A stretch of 64,000 nucleotides of DNA from Arctopsyche grandis (lineage: Eukaryota > Arthropoda > Insecta > Trichoptera > Hydropsychidae). This document shows, piece after piece, positions 1 through 9,643 of this stretch (the first letter of the stretch is position 1; the number at the start of each line of letters is the position of its first letter). The position numbers and the translations under genes were made by a program. The stretch covers positions 3,164,501 through 3,228,500 of the forward strand of contig NC_135358.1 in assembly GCF_051622035.1 (NCBI RefSeq), in the 5' to 3' direction. The notes beneath the pieces were generated by a model. It saw only the letters and a program-made list of their open reading frames with translations, did not search any database and was not told the DNA's origin.

Positions 1-577
1 ACTACTTTTTTACAGATCTTTATCGTGAGACGCCTCTTTGGAGACAACGGATTTATATATGTGAGTGCGGTTTGCAATTTAATATTTTAATAATAACTTT
101 AGTAAAGAATATAAAATTACACGAATTACTTTAATATAATTTAAATATGAAAAGAACTGATAGACAGTTGGGAAACACCGTTTCTGTTTGCTATTATTCT
201 ATTAAGTAAAGTTCGTTAAAGATTTTTTGGCTGGAAGCAATTATGTGGAAGATTTATTGCTTCTGTGGGACCGAACCTTGGCTGACGAAGGACCCTTTTT
301 TTTGTATTCAGGTAAGGAGATGTATCTCGTTCGTATATGCTTTTGTTCAGATTCGACACAAAAATTAGCACAAAATTTTTCGAAATAATTGATATAAAAC
401 CGCTTTTTACGACCGATTTGCTGTTTATTTTTACACTTAAATTATACTAGGATGCAATTAGTAAAATAAGTGAGTAGATGGTTAAGTTTTTAGATTAAAT
501 TTCGTGCAATAGCCGGGTTTAAGCGAGTAATAGCGGGGAGAACGCGGAAGCACGTCTTCCCCGCATGACACGAAAGA
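1..577. repeat. 0.58-kb direct repeat, copy 1
   Basis: This stretch is nearly identical to 26910-27506. Differences are a few substitutions and an extra 13-bp duplication in copy 2 near 27192. Copy 1 starts at the window edge, so its true left border is unseen. The right border is shared: both copies stop at the bases GAACTC. No ORF is seen. Directly downstream, a 16-bp piece of its end is duplicated (about 562-593) before LRR coding sequence begins. Class unknown; it could be a transposable element or the flank of an LRR gene duplication. Confidence 0.8.
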
Positions 578-606
578 CCGAACTCCCGAAAGACCGAACT
601 CCGCAG

Positions 607-1295
607 ATATCTACAAAATTGAAAATACATTTAGAGGGATCGGATTTGAGGTCTTGGAATCTCTGTCCCTTGTCAACATAATAATGGACACAATAGATGA
701 AAGCACCTTTGAAGGATTACAAGTACTGAAATCATTGACTATGGCCTTAACCGAAATAGACCAAATCAACGAAAACTTTTTAAAAGCTGTCGCACCAAAT
801 TTGGAATATTTAAGATTTTATGCAAACCAAAATCCCTTCAATGCCGTTAATTTAACAGGCTCAATTCCTTTGCCAAACTTGAAAACAATAGATTTTTCTG
901 ATAATATATTTAATAGTAGCTTGGACGCAAGCTCGTTTTCCCAGCTTGTAAAATGTGAAAATATGGATTTATACAGATGTGAAATTGAACATATCGGCTG
1001 TGGAACTTTTGAAAAGATGACGTCATTAAAAATGTTAGATTTGAGATTCAATTCATTAACTACGTTAAATCCGTGCATTTTCGGCGACGAATTGTTAAAT
1101 AATTTGCCGGAAAATTCTATATGGATTGAAGAAAATGAATGGAATTGTAATTGTGAATTGAACTGGTTGAAAGAACTAAAACTTATAAAAATTGTTGCAG
1201 ACAATGCGACATGTGCGTCGCATGATTATCTTCTATTTGAAGAAGTTGAATTTTGCGAAGAGAAGCTAGCTATAGTAGGTTCTTCATTTCTATAA
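607..1295 (+). pseudogene. LRR-A, 5'-truncated exon 2 of an LRR gene
   Basis: An open frame runs through this segment. It aligns with exon 2 of LRR-E from the stretch TIHRLENAFKG (here DIYKIENTFRG) to the shared C-terminus AIVGSSFL. Several 24-residue LRRs are visible, for example LKMLDLRFNSLTTLNPCIF. They are followed by an LRRCT cap with CNC, then C in NATCASHD and C in EFCEEK, so all four cap cysteines are present. The signal-peptide exon and the first part of exon 2 are missing; the 0.58-kb repeat sits in their place. The frame has no natural ATG (the first Met-like codon at 654 is TTG). No transmembrane segment follows, as in LRR-E. The coding part is undamaged, so it could still serve as an exon if a start lies outside the window, but a dead fragment is more likely. 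Confidence 0.8.
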
Positions 1296-2127
1296 CTGTT
1301 ACTTTCATTTCTATATATATTAGTAGAATTAATTTTGTATATTGTATATTTCGATATGTATAGGCCAGAATATTTGACATAACTTACATAATAATCAGTG
1401 AAAAAAAAGACTTATCAATCTTTACTAAGTTTGACCCACTTAATTCAAATATGATAATGATTTTTGTTGGTTCGCTCTCCTTTACTAGATATGAGCGTTT
1501 AAAAAAATGCGCAATTTTAACAGTTTTTTGGCTTTTGCGGTCTTTAACTCAAAATCTAGTATTTCTGTGTTCAAAATGAGTATTGGAATAGTCAGATGTT
1601 TTTCCTATTTATTGTGATATTTCATTGCTTTAAAATACTTTTAATCAATTATCTAGCAAATTTTAAATGTCAAAAATATATTTTTTTACGCTATTATGGG
1701 TTTATTTGGCCAGTTTTTTATGTCACCACGTTTATAAGGTTTGGTTTTCTATCTCATTTTTTTTTTATTTATACGTATTAACTCGACCGGTAATTGCGTT
1801 AGAAAGGCTTTCGTTGGTGCCCGTATTTGTGACGCAGATAGCGTTGGTGCAAGCGAGATGGCAAGTAGTCCACCTCACAGAGTATAGCAGTCGGAATACA
1901 TGCCATCTCACTTACACCAACGCTATCTGCGTCACAAAAGCAAACAAAAACACAAATACGGAAACACAAACACTTCGTCACCAGGTAGCATTGAAGATGG
2001 GTCGTGTAATCCGTGCCAATGTTTATAAAGACACCATAATTTCTGAATTTATAACCATAGCAGAATTTCTCGATGGAAATTCCTAACTGCTGAGTATTTT
2101 AGAGTATTGCTTGGCATTTAGGTTGTA
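1296..2127. other. Intergenic, contains repeat R1 and a hairpin
   Basis: Bases 1408-1690 (R1) are a diverged copy of a roughly 280-bp sequence found again at 43222-43490 and, inverted, at 44140-44405. A hairpin lies at 1826-1938 (separate entry). No credible gene is seen; the ORFs here are low complexity or are openings created by the hairpin. Confidence 0.6.
1826..1938. repeat. Hairpin with about 39-bp arms
   Basis: The arm 1826-1864 pairs with 1900-1938. The outer 24 bases are perfectly complementary (core GACGCAGATAGCGTTGG); the inner part has single mismatches. The loop is about 35 bases. It may be a small inverted-repeat element or a transcribed hairpin. Confidence 0.7.
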
Positions 2128-2646
2128 AGCATTAAATTTTAGCAACAATGAAGTAGATGGAATTAGTTTTCGAAAAATACATTCATTAAAAGAATTATTT
2201 TGTTTATTTTATATTGCTACAAGATATATAAGAGAGTCTAAGCACACCTTTATAAAACTCGAAATTCTCGGCGGTAGTTATCTAGGGTATTGATCTAAGG
2301 TTTTTTGGATTAGCTAGAATTTTTAAACCTGCTTTCTATTAGATTTATAAGTAATTCTAGTTCGAAATGTTTGCGAAATTATCAGCGTGGCTGGATTTTA
2401 ACAGAAAAGACATCAGCAATCAAAGGGGTAAGTGAAAATTGCTTTGGTGATAGTTTCTCTCAGCTTGGAAATTGTGAAAATATAGATTTATATATTATAG
2501 AAGTAAAAATGAACAAGCTGGCTGTGGAACTTTCGACACGATGATATCATTAAAATTGTTAGATTTGAGGCTCAATCGTCTTACTTCTTTAAATCCGTGC
2601 CTTTTTGGCTATGAACTTTTAAATAATTTGCCAGAAAATACTTTAT
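2128..2646 (+). pseudogene. LRR-B, upstream part (disrupted)
   Basis: Bases 2428-2646 match the middle of LRR exon 2 (FSQLGNCENI, then a frameshifted CGTFDTMISLKLLDLRLN, then LNNLPENTL). Near 2142-2200 a weaker LRR-like phrase (SNNEVDGISFRKIHSLKEL) can be read. The copy is broken by frameshifts and then by a Jockey element directly after LPENTL. The coding remainder resumes at 6705. The 13-bp sequence GAAAATACTTTAT at 2634-2646 is repeated at 6705-6717 and marks the insertion site. Confidence 0.75.
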
Positions 2647-2905
2647 TTTGATTTTTAAATGCTTTTTATTATTACGAAATTATGTTCACAATATCTTATA
2701 TATTTTTTAATAGCTACTGATCTACTGATCATTTTCTATTTTACAATTTAATTTAATTTGGTTATTAATCACAGTATTATATTATTCTAATGTTAATCTA
2801 AAGCATAATAGGAAAAAGAGCTCAAAAACCTATTTACAATCCTTATAAATGTTCATAATACATCTAATACATAATATTAATTGAAGACTCTCTAAATTCG
2901 ATGAC

Positions 2906-5357
2906 CTAAAGCAGATTGTGTTTAGGTAATCTGTGTTTATACCTGAAGGGTATAGACATTTTGTTGTAATCACCGAGACTCTTCACAAGTGTGTTAGTAT
3001 GGTTATTAGTGATTCTGTCATAGAATCTACTGGTTAGTTTGTTAGTAATGTCTGTAACAAACGGAATATTATATATGGCATGCAGTTTTTTCAGGTTAGT
3101 ATATATGGGTGTATTATAAATTATTTTTAGGGATTTATTTTGTATTACTTGGAGCTTGGAAAGTTTAGTATTCGAGGCGTTATTCCATACAGGTGAAGCA
3201 TAGGTTAATAATGGTAATATGAGCGCGCGATATAATTTTATTTTATTTAGCGTTGATAAAGAACTATGGCGATTAAATATTGGATATATTGAGGATATAC
3301 CCCGCATCCCCTTGCATTTCGCTGCCTCAATGTGAGGTGCCCATCTCATTCTTTTATCAAACGTTACTCCTAAATATTTTATTACTGACTGCCATTTTAG
3401 ACTTTCTCCAGAGGGGACTTTCAGATCTGAACTTGGCTTATGCTTACTTACACTAAAGAATATGGCGTCTGTTTTGGTTTGATTAATTTGAATTTTCCAC
3501 TTAGTGAAGTGTTCAGTCATTGCTTTAATTGCAAATTCAAGATTTTTAAGAATAGTGTCTGGTTTTTTGCTACTTGTGAAGCAAGCTGTATCATCTGCAT
3601 ATAGGGCTATGTGACAGTTTTTTGGAATAGGTATGTCATTTATATATATGGAGAACAATAGTGGGCCAAGCAAGCTCCCCTGCGGAACGCCAGCTGCGAT
3701 TATTTTTGGAGGCGATAATTCATTATTTACGCTAACCACTAGCTTTCTACGAGTTAAGTACGATTTGATGATGAGAATTAGGTAGTTTGGTATTTTGTTA
3801 ATAAGGAGCTTATGAATGAGTCCATCGTGCCAAACCGTGTCGAAGGCCTTTTCTATGTCGAGACATACCATTCCGGTACTTCTCTTCATATTAAAGTTCT
3901 TCGTCACGTGTTCAGTTAGTCTTGTTAGTTGTTGGGTCGTGGAAGGTCAAGTTGTTTGATTATGATGTTATCTATTGAATCTCGCCCAGGTGCCTTTTTA
4001 TTTTTTAAATTACATATTATATTTTGGATTTCACACAGATGCACCAATTTTATATTTTTAGTACTGTTAGTGGGAGTTTTTGTGATGATTTTAATGGACC
4101 GGTTGACTTTATTATGCGTTGGTATGTGATTGTAATGTTGTGTGAGTGTGTGATGTTTTTGGAAGGATTTTGATAATAGTTCTGCTTTGTCGCAATCACG
4201 CGTCACCAAAATTCCTGCATCATCTAATGGAGGAATCGAGTTTTTTGTCCTGCGAATCGCTTTAGCTAATTTCCATAGAGAACCATCAACTGAGCTCAAT
4301 TTTTCTAATTTTTTACACCAAGCTTCATTTTTGATTTCTTTAATTCTAATTTACGTTAATATGTGAGCTTATTAATTAATGTTTTCAATGCTGGATTTTT
4401 TGATTTTTGCCAAATTTTACGGAGTTTATTTTTACTTTTAATTAGATTTGCAACAAAGTCAGTTATCTCTAGTTTGTGTTCAATGTATTGTGTCTTAGGT
4501 ATGTGAAGGTGTCTGGATCGAGCTATTGATTCCGTCAGGTGTATTATGGAGCTGTCGACTTCTGTTTTGTTTGTGAGTGTGGTAGAAGTTAGAATAGTTT
4601 GGTCGTTTATGTACGACTTGAACTCTCGCCAGTTAGCTCTCCCGTAATCCCAACCATGCTTGATGATTTCCTCGGGTTTCCCGTCGATTGAGAAGATTAT
4701 CGGGAGATGATCAGACGACAGGGTTTGAAGGGCATTTGGTGTCGATATTTTTGGGCAGTTCTTGACGAGGACAAGATCTAGTGTGGATGGTTGTGAGTTA
4801 TTTGTAGGATAGTGTGTGTATGTATCCGGATGAAGTAAGATTGTATCTGTTAGTTGAATGTATTTAAAAAGAGTTGTGCCTTGTTGGTCAGTGTTTACGC
4901 AACTCCATAACGGATGTTTGGCATTAAAGTCACCAGCTACCACTACCGAACTACCAATGTTAAATATTTTGTTAAGATCGGATGCCAATAATCGTTTTTG
5001 GGGAGGATTGTAAGCGGATGCTACTATGTGACGGGTGTTGTTAATTGTTAGTTCGATGGCGGTTAGTTCTAAATTTTTTAGTGGCGGAGTTATTACGCGA
5101 CAATGTTTAATTGACGATTTTATAAAAATGGCAACTCCCCCTCCATGCTGTTCTCGGTCTTCGCGATAGCAGTTAAAGTTAGGTAGGTTAATACGGATAT
5201 GAGGTTTTAAGAAGGTCTCGGAGATTAAAACTATGTCAACACAGTACTCACCGATCGCCGACTCTAGTTCGTCAATCTTATTCTTAAGTCCACGAGCATT
5301 CCAAGCTAGAATGTTCAGTCGCCTCCCGTTAATCAAAGACATCGAGATATTCGACAA
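2906..5357 (-). pseudogene. Jockey ORF2: AP endonuclease and reverse transcriptase, broken
   Basis: Three pieces read in order on the minus strand. 5357-4356 is an apurinic-type endonuclease: start of domain LNILAWNARGL, then LISETF, VVAGDFNAKH and a terminal SSDHLPI motif. 4299-3925 is a linker plus the RT entry motif KKAPGRDSIDN. 3907-2906 holds the RT palm: CLDIEKAFDTVWHD, GVPQGSLLGP, the catalytic LYADD, and a thumb region ending RLPKHNLL. A frame break lies between 4356 and 4299. Between 3925 and 3907 the segment that normally carries the YRPISLL and GFR blocks is missing (roughly 100 residues by family comparison). The enzyme cannot be functional. The first codons overlap the end of ORF1, as is usual in the clade. 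Confidence 0.88.
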
Positions 5358-6538
5358 GCATGAGTGCCAGCTCTAGTTTGTCGGTGCAACCGCTGGCCTT
5401 GGCACGAATCTCCTGGAGGATCTTCAACATCTTCGTCATAGACGCCATGGAAGTTAGGTCTGTTGTTGGTTGAATGTTGGGATTGGTTGGTTGGTGGGGT
5501 TTTTTAGGGATATTTGGGATATTTGGTGAAGGAGTTTTAATGGTCGGTAGCTTTGGGAAGTTATGATCGTTAACGACCGGGATATTTTGTGGCTGCGCCA
5601 CTGGGAGTTTCCAAGGGTTGGCTTTGACAATTGATGCTCGATTCTTCCTCGATTCCAGCATTTTCAGATAGCTCTGTCTTTTTGGACAGTCTTTGAAGTT
5701 AGCGGGGTGAGATCCTGAACAGCCTGAGCAGACAGCAGGGGTAACTATTCCTTGATTGCATTGTGCGGTGAGGTGAGTGCCGGCACATTTGACGCACTTG
5801 GCCTGCCGATTGCAGTTTTTCGCAGCGTGTCCATATTCTTGGCATCTGAAACATTGAGTAATATTTTGTGATTTACTAGTATATTTAACGACACTGACCT
5901 TTGTGTAACAGATGTACCGGATTTCTTTAATCTTCTTTGCCGATACCGATGGCTCGAAGAACACCAAGTATAGCTCGGTGGCGTTGCTCCTAGGCTCCTT
6001 CGTCTTCATCTGTATGACTTTGGTTACAGGGAATCCCTGTCTGATGATGTCATCTTTAATATCAGCTTCCGGCAATTTCGGCAAGCCACGTACGACACTT
6101 TTTATTTCCTTTTCCTCCTTCCTGGAAAAGGTATGGAATTGTCGGTCTGGTGTCAATCCATCCCGAAGTTTTTTAAAGTCTTCAAGACTTTTACATTGTA
6201 TCTTGACATTATTTTGACCAATGTAAGTCATTGTGAAGTCTTTTACAAACTTCTTGATCGACTCGATCATGCTGCCGTGAGTGCCAGTAGCTGTCATGAT
6301 GATGGGCGGGATTCTTCCACCGCTTCTGGGGACATCGGAAACTTCCGAGAGCCCTTCAAATTTTTTTTTTCTCCTGAATTTTAAATTCTGGAGCAACATC
6401 TTTCACGTTCTTTGCCGTATGTTTTGGAAACTGCCACTCGGTCTCCATCTGAGCGGTCTGAGAGCAGCCTGGTTGAGGAGCTTCGGTTGTAGTTATCAGT
6501 GACTTCTTCAGTCGCTTTTTCAGGATGGATCCTCGCAT
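5329..6538 (-). pseudogene. Jockey ORF1: Gag-like RNA-binding protein, frameshifted
   Basis: The N-terminal part is read from ATG at 6538 (MRGSILKKRLKKS) to about 6360. The rest runs in another frame from there to 5329. The break coincides with a run of T on the plus strand (6359-6370), so it is a homopolymer slippage frameshift. The middle contains an RRM-like Gag domain. Three zinc knuckles follow: CFRCQEYGHAAKNC, CVKCAGTHLTAQC and CSGCSGSHPANFKDC, then a Pro-rich tail. In active relatives this protein packages element RNA. Confidence 0.85.
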
Positions 6539-6704
6539 GGTGCCAACATGTGTTCTTTTGGTGTTCGTTTTGTGGGAGGTGTTTGTTGTGTATGTTAAAA
6601 GGTGTGGGTTTTTTTACGGTAAGGCGTATCGCTGTATTATGAGCACTCGCACAGAGAGTACGTCTTCGGTACGTCCGTTCGCACGGAGCGTCGAGAGACG
6701 AGTC

Positions 6705-6907
6705 GAAAATACTTTATGGATTGAAGACAATGAATGGAATTGTAATTGTGAATTAAAATGGTTGAAGGAATTGAAATTTAAAAATATTGTTGCAGATAAT
6801 GCAACATGTGAGTCGCATGGTTATCTCCTTTTTGAAGAAGTTGATTTTTATGAAGAGAAACTAAGTATAGTCGGTTCTTCTTTTCTACCTATGTATGTAT
6901 ATAACTG
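6705..6907 (+). pseudogene. LRR-B, downstream part (LRRCT end)
   Basis: This continues LRR-B after the Jockey insertion: ENTLWIEDNEWNCNCELKWLKELK, then NATCESHGYLLFEEVDF and the family C-terminus IVGSSFL followed by PMYVYN. The fourth LRRCT cysteine is replaced by Tyr (DFYEEK). The stop has shifted a few codons beyond the usual place. The open frame beginning upstream at 6525 is a chance fusion with Jockey leader sequence. Confidence 0.85.
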
Positions 6908-6949
6908 ACTACCGGTTCTTTATTAGGTCACATACATATTTGTAGTTTA

Positions 6950-7484
6950 CACTCCATCGTATGTTTAACGGAGAGCTGAATGAGGTTGATCTGTTTGGTA
7001 TTTCCCTACATCAATTCAGGTCTAACATCAAGAGAATCTTGACCGATTGATTCATTTCTTCTCCTATTCTATTTTTCCAATATTTCCAATATTTTTATAC
7101 TTTAGTTTAGTTATGTAATGTGCTATTTAATCATATTATAGCTTTCATTCTTTTCCTTTTAATTTGTTTATTTTGTATTTACCTTTTTCATTTGTTTTAT
7201 ATTTGTAAATTTCAATTTCTTCTTATATTCTATCTTATAACCTTTTCCAAATATTTTAATACTATAGTTTAATTATGCAATGTACTACATATTTTGTCAT
7301 GCCTTTATTCTTTACATTTTAATTTGTTTTCCTTATATTTATCTTTTTCATTTTTGTAAAAATCTATTATTGGACTCGGATGTTACATATATTATTTATT
7401 TACTTTTTGTTTTTTTTTATACCTATCTCTGTACATCCTGTCTGTTGATTTTTCAATTAATAAAATAAAATAAAATAAAAAAAT
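6950..7484 (+). mobile_element. LINE 3' fragment (family L1x, CR1-like), sense
   Basis: It starts in the last codons of a reverse-transcriptase ORF: MFNGELNEVDLFGISLHQFR, then SNIKRILTD and stop. A T-rich 3' UTR follows, ending in TGTTGATTTTTCAAT and an AATAAAATAAAA tail. The same C-terminus occurs in the antisense fragment at 51118-52200 and the same 3' end at 37556. It is a 5'-truncated insertion directly behind LRR-B. Confidence 0.75.
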
Positions 7485-7799
7485 AGAATTTGAAAATAAT
7501 AATAAAATTACGATTATTCTTGAAGTCGCTAAATTTATTAACTGAAAAACACAATAATAACGATTATAATCTTTGTGATATCACAATATGTCAAAATAAT
7601 TAATACCGTTGATATTTTGATTTTATATGCAATATATTATGTCTCTATTCATTATCTGCAATAAATGATAAAACTGTGAACATTAATTGAAAACAAAATT
7701 ATTGTATTATTACTATAATATGTATGTAGATATATAGGTATATGTATAAATGTAAGAATATTATAAACGTAAAAAATGCATATTTAATTTTTTTTTTCC
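7485..7799. other. AT-rich spacer without recognisable features
   Basis: Nothing coding or repetitive was recognised beyond the motif ACATATGTAT. Confidence 0.4.
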
Positions 7800-8036
7800 A
7801 AAACAACAACAGTTAATGTATGTACATATGTATATGCATATGTATTTTGATTCGCTAACAATCTATGGTACAACCAAGTTGATCGACTTTTTTACATTGA
7901 ATTGTGATCGGATTATATATGTATGTATATATACTGTATCGTACTGATAATTTTAACATTTAATCCCATCGTAATCCATTGTTATTGAATAATTGTTTTG
8001 TTCATAAAATTGTAAACAAAATGTATTCGAAAAATT
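7800..8036 (-). promoter_or_regulatory. Inverted copy of the LRR-C/D promoter region (P1)
   Basis: Read on the minus strand, this segment matches the sequence upstream of LRR-C (9215-9480) and LRR-D (15795-16000). Shared blocks are TTTGTTTACAATTTTATGAA, the piece around CAATAACAATGGAT, ACGATGGGATTAAATGTTAA, and the block GTCGATCAACTTGGTTGTAC. It points away from LRR-C and has no recognisable gene in front of it. It looks like a relic of an inverted duplication. Confidence 0.7.
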
Positions 8037-8069
8037 CCAGGTAGTAAAAATACATACATACATATGTAC

Positions 8070-9020
8070 TAGGGTTTCTGACCCGGGTCGACCCGGGACA
8101 GACCTTCTCCTGGAATACACGGAATTTTTGTTGTCCCGTGTCCCGGGAATTTTTATCTCGAATACCGGGAATTGGATTTAAAAAATTCTTTGAAACATAC
8201 AACATTTTCACGACTGCACGAAGGGAAATAATAAATCAAATACACAAAGTATCGTAAAATATTCTCAAAAATTAAAATCGAAGAAAGAAGAAGACTAAAA
8301 CTGATTTTTTTAATATAAAATTTAAATAATTCTGATTTTATACCGAACAAAACATTCTTTAAACGTTGTAATAAAAGCGAATGTATATCCTACGGTGAAG
8401 TTTCACATAATAGTTATTATGGAGCGAGTATATCCTTCTTGTATTGACGATTCCACAATGGAAGAAACTCTTTTAGATTTGGATGAAGACGAAACAATTA
8501 TGTGTTTGACGATGAATGAAGAATTAAATAAGGAGTTGTCAAAGACAAATATACAAAATAACGTAAATAAAAATAACATCGACTTTAAAAAAGAAATTAA
8601 AATATACATGCTGACAGGAGAAAAAACCGATAATTTAAAAAAATTGTTTTCGTCCCTTTTAACAATAAAACCAACTTCGGCCGAAACTGAAAGGGTTTTT
8701 TCCATTGCTGGAAATTTTTGTACCAAATCTAGAATTAGACTTTCGGATTCTCATTTAAATATTTTAGTATTCTTAAGAAGCTACTTTAAATAAGTTTACT
8801 TTCATTATTAAATTTTTTCATTAAGTTTCGTTTAAAGTTAATAGATATATTATGTATTGTTTTGTAAATAAATAAATATTTTTTTATTAATAAAAAATAT
8901 ATTAAATTGAAAAAAAAAATTTTATACGTGTGTCCCGGAATCCCGGGGATTCCCGGGAACGACCCCGGGATCCGTCCCGTGTCCCGGGAATTGAAAAAGT
9001 CCATGAAATCAGAAACCCTA
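8070..9020 (+). mobile_element. hAT-family DNA transposon, internally deleted
   Basis: The element is flanked by an exact 8-bp target duplication ATATGTAC (8062-8069 and 9021-9028). It has 12-bp terminal inverted repeats TAGGGTTTCTGA. An 8-bp duplication is diagnostic of hAT. Subterminal regions on both sides are full of CCCGGG-containing motifs (GACCCGGGTC, TCCCGTGTCCCGGGAA), unlike the AT-rich surroundings. Inside is one ORF carrying only the transposase C-terminus. It sits in the spacer between promoter copies P1 and P2. Confidence 0.93.
8419..8793 (+). CDS. hAT transposase C-terminal dimerisation domain ORF
   Basis: A 124-residue ORF from ATG at 8419; the frame stays open back to a GTG at 8395. 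The second half is a typical hATC dimerisation domain: PTSAETERVFSIAG, then the K-SRIRLSD region, then LNILVFLRSYF. The N-terminal half is acidic and shows no zinc finger, DDE residues or RNase H fold. It is therefore a deletion remnant that could not cut DNA. The frame is intact, so a short protein able to pair with full transposase is possible but unproven. Confidence 0.75.
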   Translation: MERVYPSCIDDSTMEETLLDLDEDETIMCLTMNEELNKELSKTNIQNNVNKNNIDFKKEIKIYMLTGEKTDNLKKLFSSLLTIKPTSAETERVFSIAGNFCTKSRIRLSDSHLNILVFLRSYFK

Positions 9021-9028
9021 ATATGTAC

Positions 9029-9214
9029 ATACATATGTATATTAGACGTCAATCTCTTATTTGAAAAAAAAATGTTCCACAGCGTTGGCTTGCAAACTGA
9101 GCTCTTTATTATATTTAGTTCATTAAAAAAAATTACAATTTAATGGACAATTTTGTTTAGTACTTTATTTTAACAGATTTATATATTTTCGTGTACATAC
9201 ATGTGTGTATAATT
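9029..9214. other. Spacer between hAT element and LRR-C promoter
   Basis: AT-rich; no feature recognised. Confidence 0.4.
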
Positions 9215-9543
9215 TTTTTTATTTTTCGAATATATTTTTTCAATATTTTGTTTACAATTTTACAACTTAAACAATTATCCAATAACAATGGATGACGGTG
9301 GGATTAAATGTTAAGATAACCAGTACGATACAGTAATTCAAATTAACAATGATATTGATAGCAATGAAATACGATACAGTAATTCTAATAACCGATCACA
9401 ATTCATTGTAAAAAAGTCAATCAACTTGGTAGTACCATAAATTTTAAGTGAATCAAAATACAGACAATCAACTTGGTAGTACCATAGATTTTAAGTGAAT
9501 GAAAATACAGAAATTAACTGTTGCTTTCTTGTAAAATGAAAGT
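9215..9543 (+). promoter_or_regulatory. LRR-C promoter/leader region (P2)
   Basis: Homologous to the region in front of LRR-D and to two orphan copies (P1 and P3). It contains a 47-bp tandem duplication (9418-9464 and 9465-9511, core CAATCAACTTGGTAGTACCA) that is single in the other copies. No confident TATA box or initiator could be picked. The leader ends in a strong splice donor GTAAGTAT at 9544. Confidence 0.6.
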
Positions 9544-9627
9544 GTAAGTATCCATTTTTTAAATCAGTAAAATTCAATATTTTTTAAATAGCAATTTATT
9601 AAATAATTCTTATTGTTAATAAACCAG
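9544..9627 (+). other. Leader intron of LRR-C
   Basis: Donor GTAAGTAT at 9544 and acceptor AATAAACCAG ending at 9627; 84 bp. An ATG at 9536-9538 followed by AAAGT splices in frame to the next exon, which would give an eight-residue N-terminal extension (MKVYKAKT) before METIKW. In LRR-D the same intron is 16024-16108, but the equivalent ATG is ATA. Confidence 0.6.
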
Positions 9628-9643
9628 ATATAAAGCGAAAACT

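Larger units (their letters stand above)
2647..6704 (-). mobile_element. Jockey-clade non-LTR retrotransposon inserted in LRR-B
   Basis: A 4.06-kb insertion on the minus strand, flanked by perfect 13-bp target duplications (2634-2646 and 6705-6717). Reading the minus strand it has a 5' leader (6704-6539), a Gag ORF with three CCHC knuckles, an endonuclease-reverse transcriptase ORF and a short A/T-rich 3' end. Layout and domain order are those of the Jockey clade. It is dead: there is a frameshift in the Gag homopolymer, frame breaks in ORF2, and loss of part of the RT fingers. Another copy of the same family's 3' end is at 54995-55295. Confidence 0.9.

Noticed and set aside
6525-6908. A 127-codon ORF joining a new N-terminus to the LRRCT end
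   Set aside because: The first part is antisense Jockey leader sequence; it is a chance fusion across the insertion border.
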